Positions 38,896-49,272 of a stretch of 50,000 nt of DNA are shown one piece after another. Numbering within the stretch: position 1 is the stretch's first letter; every line of letters starts with the position of its first letter. A program made the position numbers and the translations under genes. This stretch comes from Azohydromonas aeria (GTDB taxonomy: Bacteria; Pseudomonadota; Gammaproteobacteria; Burkholderiales; Burkholderiaceae_C), in the NCBI RefSeq assembly GCF_009760915.1, contig NZ_VIDQ01000059.1, positions 1-50,000 of the forward strand, read 5' to 3'. Under the pieces are notes generated by a model. The model had not been told where the DNA came from and made no database searches. It saw only the letters and a program-made list of their open reading frames with translations.

Positions 38896-40272
38896 TCAAA
38901 CCGCCGGCAGCAGCGCCTGCGTGAAACCCGCGGGCGGCACGTCCGCGAGACGGCCCTGGGTGTCAGTCAAACCCATGCGCTGCAGCCAGGCCTCGAACTC
39001 CGGCGCGGGCTTCAACCCCAGCACGCGGCGCAGGTAGAGCGCGTCGTGGAACGAGGTGCTCTGATAGCCCAGCATCACGTCGTCGGCGCCGGGCACGCCC
39101 ATGACGTAGTTGACGCCCGCGACGCCCAGCAGCGTCAGCAGCGTGTCGGCGTCGTCCTGGTCGGCCTCGGCGTGGTTGGTGTAGCAGACGTCGCAGCCCA
39201 TGGGCAGGCCCAGCAGCTTGCCGCAGCAGTGGTCCTCCAGCCCGGCGCGCTGGATCTGCTTGGCGTCGAAGAGGTATTCCGGCCCGATGAAGCCCACCAC
39301 CGTGTTGACCAGCAGCGGGTCGAAGCGCCGCGCCACGGCGTAGGCGCGGGCTTCGAGCGTCTGCTGGTCGCAGCCGTGGTGCGCGCCGGCGGAGAGCGCG
39401 CTGCCCTGGCCGGTCTCGAAATACATCACCTGCCCCTGGCCGCGGCCCAGCGACCGCGCCGCGGCCTGCGCCTCGGCCAGCAGCGCCAGGTCGATGCCGA
39501 AGGCGCGGTTGGTGCCCTCGGTGCCGCCGATGGACTGGAACACCAGGTCCACCGGCGCGCCGCGCCCGATGGCCTGGATCGTGTTGCTGACGTGCGTGAG
39601 CACGCAGGACTGGGTGGGAATGCCGTGGCGCTGGATCACGGCGTCGAGCAGCTGCAGCAGCGCCGTGACCTGCGCCACGTCGTCGCCGGCCGGGTTGATG
39701 CCGATGACGGCGTCGCCGCTGCCCAGCAGCAGCCCGTCGAGGATCGCCGCGGCGATGCCGGCGGCGTCGTCGGTGGGGTGGTTGGGCTGCAGCCGCGTGG
39801 CCAGCCGCCCGGGCAGGCCCAGCGTGCTGCGAAAACGCGTGACCACACGGCACTTGCGCGCGACCTGGATCAGGTCCTGGTTGCGCATGAGCTTGGAGAC
39901 GGCGGCGGCCATCTCCGGCGTGAGTCCCGGGGCCAGTGCCGCCAGCGCCTCGCTCGTGGCCTCGTCCGACAGCAGCCAGTCGCGGAAGCCGCCGACGGTG
40001 AGATGGCGCACCGGCGCGAAGGCGCCGGCGTCGTGCGTGTCGAGGATCAGCCGCGTGACCTCGTCGCCTTCATACGGGACGACCGCCTCGTTCAGGAAGG
40101 TCGTGAGCGGCACCTCGGCCAGCGCCATCTGCGCCGCCACGCGCTCGCGCATCGATCCCGCCGCCACGCCGGCGAGCCGGTCGCCGGAGCGCTCGGGGCT
40201 GGCGCGCGCCAGCAGCGTGCGCAGGTCGGGGAAGGTGAAGGACTCGGTGCCGGTGCGCTGGTGGTAGGCCAT
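38896..40272 (-). CDS. eutB: Ethanolamine ammonia-lyase heavy chain
   Basis: 458 residues, typical length. Large catalytic subunit binding ethanolamine and adenosylcobalamin. Signatures: FTFPDLRTLLARASPERSGD, VAAQMALAEVPLTTFLNEAV, LTPEMAAAVSKLMRNQDLIQ, TRLQPNHPTDDAAGIAAAIL, SGDAVIGINPAGDDVAQVTA, YFETGQGSALSAGAHHGCDQ and NTVVGFIGPEYLFDAKQIQR, then LGLPMGCDVCYTNHAEADQ. ATG 40272 follows the L,D-transpeptidase-like gene by 58 bases on the same strand; a possible promoter in that gap is not obvious. Pairs with eutC. Confidence 0.97.
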   Translation of the reverse strand: MAYHQRTGTESFTFPDLRTLLARASPERSGDRLAGVAAGSMRERVAAQMALAEVPLTTFLNEAVVPYEGDEVTRLILDTHDAGAFAPVRHLTVGGFRDWLLSDEATSEALAALAPGLTPEMAAAVSKLMRNQDLIQVARKCRVVTRFRSTLGLPGRLATRLQPNHPTDDAAGIAAAILDGLLLGSGDAVIGINPAGDDVAQVTALLQLLDAVIQRHGIPTQSCVLTHVSNTIQAIGRGAPVDLVFQSIGGTEGTNRAFGIDLALLAEAQAAARSLGRGQGQVMYFETGQGSALSAGAHHGCDQQTLEARAYAVARRFDPLLVNTVVGFIGPEYLFDAKQIQRAGLEDHCCGKLLGLPMGCDVCYTNHAEADQDDADTLLTLLGVAGVNYVMGVPGADDVMLGYQSTSFHDALYLRRVLGLKPAPEFEAWLQRMGLTDTQGRLADVPPAGFTQALLPAV

Positions 40273-40330
40273 GCGCGCCAGTATGGGCGCGCGGACGCCG
40301 GTGCGTGCGCGCGTCCCTGCTGGAGGTTTG

Positions 40331-41005
40331 TCAGTCGTCCCGCTGCACCGCCGCCAGCACCTGGCGGCTGAAGGACGCCTCCAGCGGCTCGGTTTCGGGC
40401 AGCACGTAGACCACGCCGCGGCGGCGTCCGAGCACGGGCTCGACCACGGCGACGAAGAAGCCCGGGTCCATCACCACGCAGCCCAGCGAGATGCGGTTGT
40501 CGGCCACCGTGGCCGAGGCCAGCCGCTCGGCGCGGCGCTCGCGCGCCGGGCCCGGGCGCAGCCGGTGCAGCGCCAGGCCCTCGTCGTAGTTGAACCACAC
40601 CACCAGCTCGCCGGCAAGGTTGCGCCCGGGCTCGGTGTCGAAGCGCCCGGCCGGCGTGGTGCGCTCCTCGGGGCGGATGGCCGACAGCGGCTTCGCGCCC
40701 ACGCCGCGTACCGCGTGGTCGCCGGGCTGCAGGCCCAGCAGCACCGGTGCGGCGCCCAGCACGCGGCCGTCGCCGGCGTACAGCACCATGCGCGCCTGCT
40801 TCTTGTCCACCACGGCAAAGGGCCGGCCGCGGTGGTCGTTGCTCTCCAGCACGCCGCGGGCAAAGCGCTGCGCGGTGTCGTCGGTGGCGGCGCGGTCGGC
40901 CGGACGCTGCACGGGCTCGTTCGGCGGCAGCGTCCTGGACCATCCGGGCAGCGCCAGCCAAAGGCCCGCCACCAGCGCGCACAGCGCCTTGCCTCCCCCC
41001 AACAT
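40331..41005 (-). CDS. L,D-transpeptidase-like (YkuD-fold) exported protein
   Basis: 224 residues. Signal peptide GKALCALVAGLWLALPGW. The YkuD-like domain (about 65-205) reads FAVVDKKQARMVLYAGDGRV, GVGAKPLSAIRPEERTTPAG, RFDTEPGRNLAGELVVWFNY and the catalytic block ATVADNRISLGCVVMDPGFF, where Cys of SLGC is the nucleophile expected for L,D-transpeptidases and the upstream His is in ALHRLRPG. The family cross-links or trims peptidoglycan in the periplasm; this member lacks a peptidoglycan-binding domain. It is read leftward ahead of eutB but is unlikely to be functionally linked to it. Confidence 0.82.
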   Translation of the reverse strand: MLGGGKALCALVAGLWLALPGWSRTLPPNEPVQRPADRAATDDTAQRFARGVLESNDHRGRPFAVVDKKQARMVLYAGDGRVLGAAPVLLGLQPGDHAVRGVGAKPLSAIRPEERTTPAGRFDTEPGRNLAGELVVWFNYDEGLALHRLRPGPARERRAERLASATVADNRISLGCVVMDPGFFVAVVEPVLGRRRGVVYVLPETEPLEASFSRQVLAAVQRDD

Positions 41006-41258
41006 CCGCTTCCCCCGTGGCGTCGTCCGGCGCCGCCGGCGCCTGTGGAACCGTCCGGACCGGCGGCCCGGGACTCAGGAAGATGCTAAGGGGAAAACCC
41101 GTGCGCGCGGCGGCCGCCGCGGCACGCCGCGCGCGGCATGGTTCACGATCCGGGACGAAGCGGGGCGGAAGCGGTGCCGTTCGGTGCCGAAGACACCATC
41201 ACGACACATTCCCACCCGCGCCGTGCCGGCGCCGGCGGGACCCGGCTTCAGCCGCGCG

Positions 41259-41450
41259 TCACTGCGGCGGGCCCTGGCGGTGGCTGGGGCCTTCCTGGTC
41301 GGACGGGCCGGAGGGGTTGTCGTGCGCGGGGTCGCGGCTGTTCTCGTAGCCCTTCCAGGTGTTGTCCAGCGTGGCCTGGGCGCGCTCGGCGGCCTTGACG
41401 GCCTCCTTGTCGTCGGGGTTGACCTTGGGAACCTTGGGCGAATCGGTCAT
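41259..41450 (-). CDS. Small hydrophilic protein of unknown function
   Basis: 63 residues from ATG 41450, with AGGAG eight bases upstream. The sequence begins SPKVPKVNPDDKEAVKAAER, then ATLDNTWKGYENSRDPAHDN and ends with a Pro/Gly/Ser/Gln-rich tail. It is strongly charged, has no cysteines, no membrane segment and no signal. The good ribosome site and normal third-position GC support a real gene, but I do not recognise the family. It is divergent from the sensor kinase gene, 157 bases apart. Confidence 0.6.
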   Translation of the reverse strand: MTDSPKVPKVNPDDKEAVKAAERAQATLDNTWKGYENSRDPAHDNPSGPSDQEGPSHRQGPPQ

Positions 41451-41606
41451 GCGTTGCTCCTGTGTCGGCTTGACCAGCAGGGCGGCAAGCGGCGTACCGC
41501 CGCGGGCATACTGATTCCGGCCGCATTGGCAGCCCTCCGGTGGCCGGGCGCGACGCATGCCTGCCCCGGGTCCAGGAACCAGACTTCGCCTCGCCCGTTC
41601 GCGCGC

Positions 41607-44270
<2,664 letters not shown>

Positions 44271-44271
44271 G

Positions 44272-44288
44272 CCGCCTGAAGGCGGTTT
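44272..44288 (+). terminator. Weak terminator behind the sensor kinase
   Basis: CCGCC-TGAA-GGCGG followed by TTT lies immediately after the kinase stop. The stem is short (5 bp) and the T-run is three bases, so it is only a weak candidate. Confidence 0.45.
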
Positions 44289-44485
44289 GGTCGGCAGGCG
44301 AATTTCCTGGGTGAAACCTTTCTCGCAATATGTTGAGAAGCGGGTGAAACAACAGTGCCAAAGCATTGATGCCGGGCCAACACAATTGAGGGATGGCAGA
44401 CACCGGGCCAGAAACTAGCCTGATTCCTGAAGGCGTATCCCTGCCGCGGAATGCGGTGGTCTGCATGCCTGAAAGGAAATTGCCG

Positions 44486-45748
44486 ATGTCGCCATGCCGT
44501 CGCCTGCAGCGTTGGGCCGCGACGGCCCTGCTGGCGCTTGCCGCCGTGGGTGCCCAGGCCGAATTGCGCTTTCGCATCGAGGAGCTGGGTTACGAAGGGC
44601 GGCATGGGCCGTCCGAGTTTTTCTGGCCCGCCGCCATCAACAACCACGGCCAGGTCGTGGGTTATTTGCAGCAGGAGGTACCGCGAGACGACTACACCGA
44701 GTTGCTCACGACGGCCTATGTTTCCCGTGGCAGCCGGCTGCTGCCCCTGCCCGGCAGCGGCGCCTTCCGGCAGTCCAGCGCCTCGGGCATCAACGACCGG
44801 GGGCAAGTCGTGGGCGACTACCAGCCATCGGACGTTCCCGGCAATGTTCCCTTTATTCATGCCGATGGCTCGTACCGGGATTTGCGTGTCGAGAGCAAAA
44901 CCGGGTGGGATTACACGAGCGGCATCAATGCCTCGGGGCAGGTCGCCGGCCGTGCCAATGCCAAGGCATTTTTCTTCGATGGCCGGCATTCGCGGTATAT
45001 CGACATTCCCGGCGCCGTGGCATCGGACGTCGCAGGGCTCAACGACCGGGGCGAGGTATTGGGCAATGCCGTCTTCGAAAGGGCAGGCGGCGGATTCGAG
45101 CGGCGCGCCTTCGTGTTCGACGGCCAGGAGGCGAAATTCCTGCCCGATCCCCTCCAGGAGGGTTATCAGGGTTTCGCGCCGGTGGGCATCAACAACGCCG
45201 GGCATATCGTCGGGCGCGCGTACAGGCCCGACGACCAGTCCGTCAGGTCCGTCATCTACGGTGCCGGCGGGCGGCTCACCGAGCTGGGCGGCCTGTATGG
45301 GCGCGCGGACCGGACGGAGGTGACCGCGCTGAACGACCGGGACTGGGCCGTGGGGCTGGTCAGGGACGTCGATTGCAACGAGTTCAGCTGCAACGAGGCC
45401 TTCCTGTGGCGAGACGGACGCATGGCGGGCCTCACCGGGCTGCTGTTGCCCTCGCAAGCCCAGGGATGGCAGCTCACCCATGCCGCGGACGTCAACGACC
45501 GTGGCCAGATCGTCGGCACCGGCTGGCACCACGGCTTCTTCACCACCTTCGTACTCACGCCCGTGCCGGAGCCGCGGGGCTGGGCCCTGCTGCTGGCGGG
45601 GCTGGGCGCGGTCGGCCTGGGAACCCGGCGCCGGCCGGGATCGGCGGGCATGGGCTGGAAATGCATGGACAGGGCTCGCCCGTTTTCCGCGTCGGGCCAC
45701 GCTGTTTGCGATGCCGCCCTGGCCGGTGTCCTTGAAAGGAAGCCGTGA
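44486..45748 (+). CDS. HAF-repeat protein with PEP-CTERM-like sorting signal (copy 1)
   Basis: 420 residues from ATG 44486 with AAAGGAA about eight bases upstream; ATG 44465 would add seven residues. Signal peptide RWAATALLALAAVGAQAE. The mature part is built from HAF-type repeats, seen as INNHGQVVGYLQ, INDRGQVVGDYQ, INASGQVAGRAN, LNDRGEVLGNAV, INNAGHIVGRAY, LNDRDWAVGLVR and VNDRGQIVGTGW, each about 40 residues. A PEP-CTERM sorting signal VPEPRGWALLLAGLGAVGLG then RRR follows. Unusually, 33 residues continue behind it (KCMDRARPFSASGHAVCDAA), whereas the signal normally ends the protein. It has a tandem paralogue directly downstream, overlapping by one base. PEP-CTERM proteins are sorted by exosortase to the outer surface, often with exopolysaccharide. 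Confidence 0.85.
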   Translation: MSPCRRLQRWAATALLALAAVGAQAELRFRIEELGYEGRHGPSEFFWPAAINNHGQVVGYLQQEVPRDDYTELLTTAYVSRGSRLLPLPGSGAFRQSSASGINDRGQVVGDYQPSDVPGNVPFIHADGSYRDLRVESKTGWDYTSGINASGQVAGRANAKAFFFDGRHSRYIDIPGAVASDVAGLNDRGEVLGNAVFERAGGGFERRAFVFDGQEAKFLPDPLQEGYQGFAPVGINNAGHIVGRAYRPDDQSVRSVIYGAGGRLTELGGLYGRADRTEVTALNDRDWAVGLVRDVDCNEFSCNEAFLWRDGRMAGLTGLLLPSQAQGWQLTHAADVNDRGQIVGTGWHHGFFTTFVLTPVPEPRGWALLLAGLGAVGLGTRRRPGSAGMGWKCMDRARPFSASGHAVCDAALAGVLERKP

Positions 45749-46929
45749 TGTTTCGAAATCCTTCCTTCATTGGTTTTGCTCTGGGTGCGACGCTGAGTTT
45801 TGCGGCCTTGGGCGCACAGGCTGAACTGCGCTACCGGCTCCAGGAGCTGACCCATTTCGACGCCATCGCCAGCAGCGGGCCGCTCGGGCCCATCGACCAT
45901 TTCATTCCCCAAGCGCTCAACAACCGGGGCCACGTGGTGGGGTACCGGCTGCAGGAAGTGCAGAACGAGGTCATTGAATATATTCAGACGGCCCACGTTT
46001 TCGACGGCACCCGGCTGGCGCCGCTGCCCGGCAGCAATGTTTTCCGGGAATCCGTCGCCACCGGCATCAACGACCGTGGGCAGATCGTCGGCGGCTACCT
46101 CCTGCCTGACACCGCGTGGCAAATTCCGTATCTCTACGCCGACGGCCGATACCGGGACTTGCGCGTCGAGGCCACGAATACCTGGGGCGGCGCGTCCGGT
46201 ATCAATGCCTCGGGGCACATTTCGGGCACAGCCCACGGCAAGGCGTTCTTCTTTGACGGCACGCGCTCCCGGTACATGGATATTCCCGGTGCCGTCGCGT
46301 CCGGCGCGGGGCCGCTCAACGACCAGGACACGGTGGTGGGCCGGGCCCATTTCGATGCGCCCGGCGGCATTCCTGAAGAGCGCACCTTCGTGCACCATGA
46401 AAATGGCCTGCGATTCCTGCCCAAGCCGCTTCCGGATTTTCAGGCGCCTCAAGTGACGGACATCAACAATGCCGGGCAAATGGTCGCCAATGTCTTCAAC
46501 CCCGGGGAGCAGGCCCGCCGCGCCTTTCTTTACGGCGCGGACGGCCGCTTCGCCGACCTGGGCGGCCTCTCGCGGACTGCCGGGCAGACCGTCGTGGAGG
46601 CGCTCAACGATCGGGGCTGGGTCGTTGGCCAATCCGAGAGCGAGTCCTGCGACCTGTACACCTGCACCGAGGCTTTCCTGTGGCGCGACGGGCGCATGGT
46701 GAGCCTCAACGACCTGGTGGTCGGGCCGCCCGGCGACGAGTGGTACCTCAGCAGCGCGGTGGACATCAACGAGCGGGGCCAGATCGTGGGCAACGGCTGG
46801 CGCGGCGGCGCCAACTACGGCGCCTACCTGCTGACGCCCGTGCCGCAGCCGCCGTCGGGGGCGCTGTGGCTGGCCGGGCTGGGCCTGGTCGGCACGCTGG
46901 TGCGGCGCCGGACGGCAGGCCAGGGCTGA
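45748..46929 (+). CDS. HAF-repeat protein with PEP-CTERM-like signal (copy 2)
   Basis: 393 residues from ATG 45748 with AAAGGAAG about 6 bases upstream, the same leader sequence as copy 1. Signal peptide FIGFALGATLSFAALGAQAE. The HAF repeats match copy 1 block by block (LNNRGHVVGYRL, INDRGQIVGGYL, INASGHISGTAH, LNDQDTVVGRAH, INNAGQMVANVF, LNDRGWVVGQSE, INERGQIVGNGW). The sorting signal is VPQPPSGALWLAGLGLVGTL plus VRRR, where the PEP box reads PQP, and it ends the protein normally nine residues later. The Cys pair CDLYTC in repeat 6 equals CNEFSC in copy 1. Tandem duplication with divergence is evident. Confidence 0.86.
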   Translation: MFRNPSFIGFALGATLSFAALGAQAELRYRLQELTHFDAIASSGPLGPIDHFIPQALNNRGHVVGYRLQEVQNEVIEYIQTAHVFDGTRLAPLPGSNVFRESVATGINDRGQIVGGYLLPDTAWQIPYLYADGRYRDLRVEATNTWGGASGINASGHISGTAHGKAFFFDGTRSRYMDIPGAVASGAGPLNDQDTVVGRAHFDAPGGIPEERTFVHHENGLRFLPKPLPDFQAPQVTDINNAGQMVANVFNPGEQARRAFLYGADGRFADLGGLSRTAGQTVVEALNDRGWVVGQSESESCDLYTCTEAFLWRDGRMVSLNDLVVGPPGDEWYLSSAVDINERGQIVGNGWRGGANYGAYLLTPVPQPPSGALWLAGLGLVGTLVRRRTAGQG

Positions 46930-46971
46930 AGCCGGCGCCGCTGGCAGCCTCGGCTGCGTCCGGGTCGCGTC

Positions 46972-49188
46972 TCAGCGCACGCGCCCGCGCCGCTGCCACA
47001 GCGGTTTCTTGCCCTTCAAATGCCGCTCGATGCCGTCGTTCAGGCGCGAGCGCAGGTCCTGCACCGCGTCCACCTCGCCGTAGACGCCGGGAAAGCGCAG
47101 GTCCAGCCACAGCCACAGGCTGCACGCGCGCAGCGCCTGCTCCATGCGGTCGAGGCGGCTGTGCTCGTCCACCTCGCGCAGGAAGCGCGGGCTGCCGGCT
47201 TCGCCGGTCATGGCGTGGTGGTGCGCCCAGTCCAGGAACTCCTCGACCAGCGCCGGCGTGCGCGTGTCCACCGGCGCCTGGGCGTAGAGGAAGCGGTCCT
47301 TGAGCGAGAGCCGGCCGCCGGCCTCGTCGAGCAGCCCGGCGATCTCCAGCATCTGGTCGAGCTCGGCCACGGCGAAGTGCGCGTCGTCGAGCTTCAACTG
47401 CTCGATGAAGATGCCCAGCACCGTGCGCAGCTTGTTCACGTCCAGCCGTGCGGCGATGGTGTTGACGTGCCACCAGCCCGGCGCCACCGGGGCCTTGAAG
47501 TCGCGCGGGGCCTTGGGGCTTTGCGGCAGCAGTTCCTTGAGCGCGCGCAGCGCCGTGGGCTCGGCCTCGCGCAGCACGCCCGTGAAACCCTCGTCGTGCA
47601 GCCCGTAGCGGCCGGCGCGGCCGGCGATCTGGTGCACCTCGGTGACTGCGAGCGGGCGCTCGGTCTGGCCGTCGAACTTGTTGAGCGTGGAGAACAGCAC
47701 GCGGCGGATGGGCAGGTTCAGCCCCATGCCGATGGCGTCGGTGGCCACCAGCACGTGCGCCTGGCCTTCGGCGAAGCGCTCGGCCTCGCGGCGGCGCACC
47801 TCCGGCGGCAGCGCGCCGTAGATGACCGACACCGGGTGCCCGTGCTCGGCGATCTGGTCGCGCAGCATCAGCACGTCGCGCCGGCTGAAGGCCACCACCG
47901 CGTCGCCGCGCCTGAGGTTGCCGATGGGCACCGGCTGCGACAGCAGCTGCACGTGCTGCTTGCGCTCGAAGTGCCGCACCGTGCACTGCTCGCCGGCCAG
48001 GCGCAGCAGCCGCTCGATGGCGGGCACGGCGTAGGCCGAGCAGATGATGATGACCTCGTTGGCCGGCGCGCCGACGATGGCCTGCGTCCAGGCCCAGCCG
48101 CGCGCGGTGTCGAAGATCATCTGCGCCTCGTCGATCACGGCCACGTCGATGGGGCGTTGCGTGCTCATCATCTCGATCGTGCTGGAGACCACGCGCGCCT
48201 CGGGCGCGGGCACGTTCTCCTCGCCGGTGAGCAGCGAGCACGGCACGCCGCGCGCCATGAGCCGGTCGCGCCCTTCGAGCGCGAGCAGCCGCAGCGGCGC
48301 GAGGTAGGCACCGTCCAGCGCCTGCGCCAGCCGCTCGAAGGCGGCGTGGGTCTTGCCGCTGTTGGGCGGGCCGACGTAGAGCGTGACGCTGCGCTGCATC
48401 TGGCGCGCCAGCGCGAAGCTGTCGGGGTAGCCGCGAAAGGCCAGCTCGCTGGTCAGTCCGGCCAGGGTGTCCATCTCCGCGGCGCGGTGCTCCCAGCGGT
48501 CCTGGGCGCGGGTGAGCGCGGCCTTCAGGGCCGGCAGCGGCTGCGGCACGGCGCACTCGGCCTGCAGTCGCGGCAGCAGCGAGCCGAGCTGGCGCGGGTG
48601 CCCGGACTCGCTGCGCGCCACGAGCTGGTGCAGGTGCGCGAGCAACTCGTCGGCATGCGGGTAGGGCGCGGGCTGTCCCAGCGCGGCCAGCAGCGCGCGG
48701 CGCTCGCCGTGGCGCAGGAAATCCCAGACCGGGCCCTCGTCGATGGCGACCTTGTGCGCGAGCTGCAGCGTCCAGCCCGGCTCGTCGAGCACGATCGGCT
48801 GGTGCAGCAGCCGCTCCCAGCCGGTGCCCGCGCGGGCGATGCCCAGCTGCTCCAGCGCGGCGGTGCGCTCCAGCATCAGCGCGCGCACCTCGGGGCCGGC
48901 GCCCACGGTGTCGAGGTGGCGCAGCGCGGCGTCCATCTGCGCCGGGTGGATCCAGCGGCTGGGTCGCCCGCCCGCGGCCGCGCGCGCGAGCTGGACGAAG
49001 CCGCGGCGCTCCAGGTCGGGCGCGGGCTCGTCGTCGCTCTCGATGAAGTCCGCCGGCTTGACCACCTGCGGCAGCAGGTACGCGGCGCGGCGCAGGCGCT
49101 CGACGTCGGCGGCGTTGAGGTGGGGCGGAATGCGCGCGGCGTGGTGCGGCTGCGGCAGCTTGAGCTCTTGTTGTTGCACTTCATTCAT
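46972..49188 (-). CDS. Suv3-like RNA/DNA helicase
   Basis: 738 residues from ATG 49188. A superfamily 2 helicase related to mitochondrial Suv3. Motif I (Walker A) is TLYVGPPNSGKTHAAFERLA (near residue 275), motif II is IDVAVIDEAQMIFD, motif III lies in NEVIIICSAYAVPAIERLLR, and the second RecA domain has VVAFSRRDVLMLRDQIAEHG, VLVATDAIGMGLNLPIRRVL and the motif VI VHQIAGRAGRYG. The C-terminal Suv3_C region (from about residue 560) ends GKKPLWQRRGRVR. The first ~190 residues are a poorly conserved helical N-terminal part. Suv3 enzymes unwind RNA 3'-to-5' with a partner exonuclease; no such nuclease is adjacent. Its start is divergent from the ProQ-family gene, 84 bases apart, suggesting shared RNA-metabolism control. 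Confidence 0.92.
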   Translation of the reverse strand: MNEVQQQELKLPQPHHAARIPPHLNAADVERLRRAAYLLPQVVKPADFIESDDEPAPDLERRGFVQLARAAAGGRPSRWIHPAQMDAALRHLDTVGAGPEVRALMLERTAALEQLGIARAGTGWERLLHQPIVLDEPGWTLQLAHKVAIDEGPVWDFLRHGERRALLAALGQPAPYPHADELLAHLHQLVARSESGHPRQLGSLLPRLQAECAVPQPLPALKAALTRAQDRWEHRAAEMDTLAGLTSELAFRGYPDSFALARQMQRSVTLYVGPPNSGKTHAAFERLAQALDGAYLAPLRLLALEGRDRLMARGVPCSLLTGEENVPAPEARVVSSTIEMMSTQRPIDVAVIDEAQMIFDTARGWAWTQAIVGAPANEVIIICSAYAVPAIERLLRLAGEQCTVRHFERKQHVQLLSQPVPIGNLRRGDAVVAFSRRDVLMLRDQIAEHGHPVSVIYGALPPEVRRREAERFAEGQAHVLVATDAIGMGLNLPIRRVLFSTLNKFDGQTERPLAVTEVHQIAGRAGRYGLHDEGFTGVLREAEPTALRALKELLPQSPKAPRDFKAPVAPGWWHVNTIAARLDVNKLRTVLGIFIEQLKLDDAHFAVAELDQMLEIAGLLDEAGGRLSLKDRFLYAQAPVDTRTPALVEEFLDWAHHHAMTGEAGSPRFLREVDEHSRLDRMEQALRACSLWLWLDLRFPGVYGEVDAVQDLRSRLNDGIERHLKGKKPLWQRRGRVR

Positions 49189-49272
49189 GCGGCCGATTGT
49201 GGCCCTGGCGAAAGGCTGCCTCGGGAGCGGCACAATCCGGGGCTTTGCTTGCTCGCCCCCGAGGGCCTGCCC

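Noticed and set aside
38031..40272. Ethanolamine microcompartment operon
   Set aside because: Only eutB and eutC are present; no shell protein, reactivase or aldehyde dehydrogenase genes are in the window.
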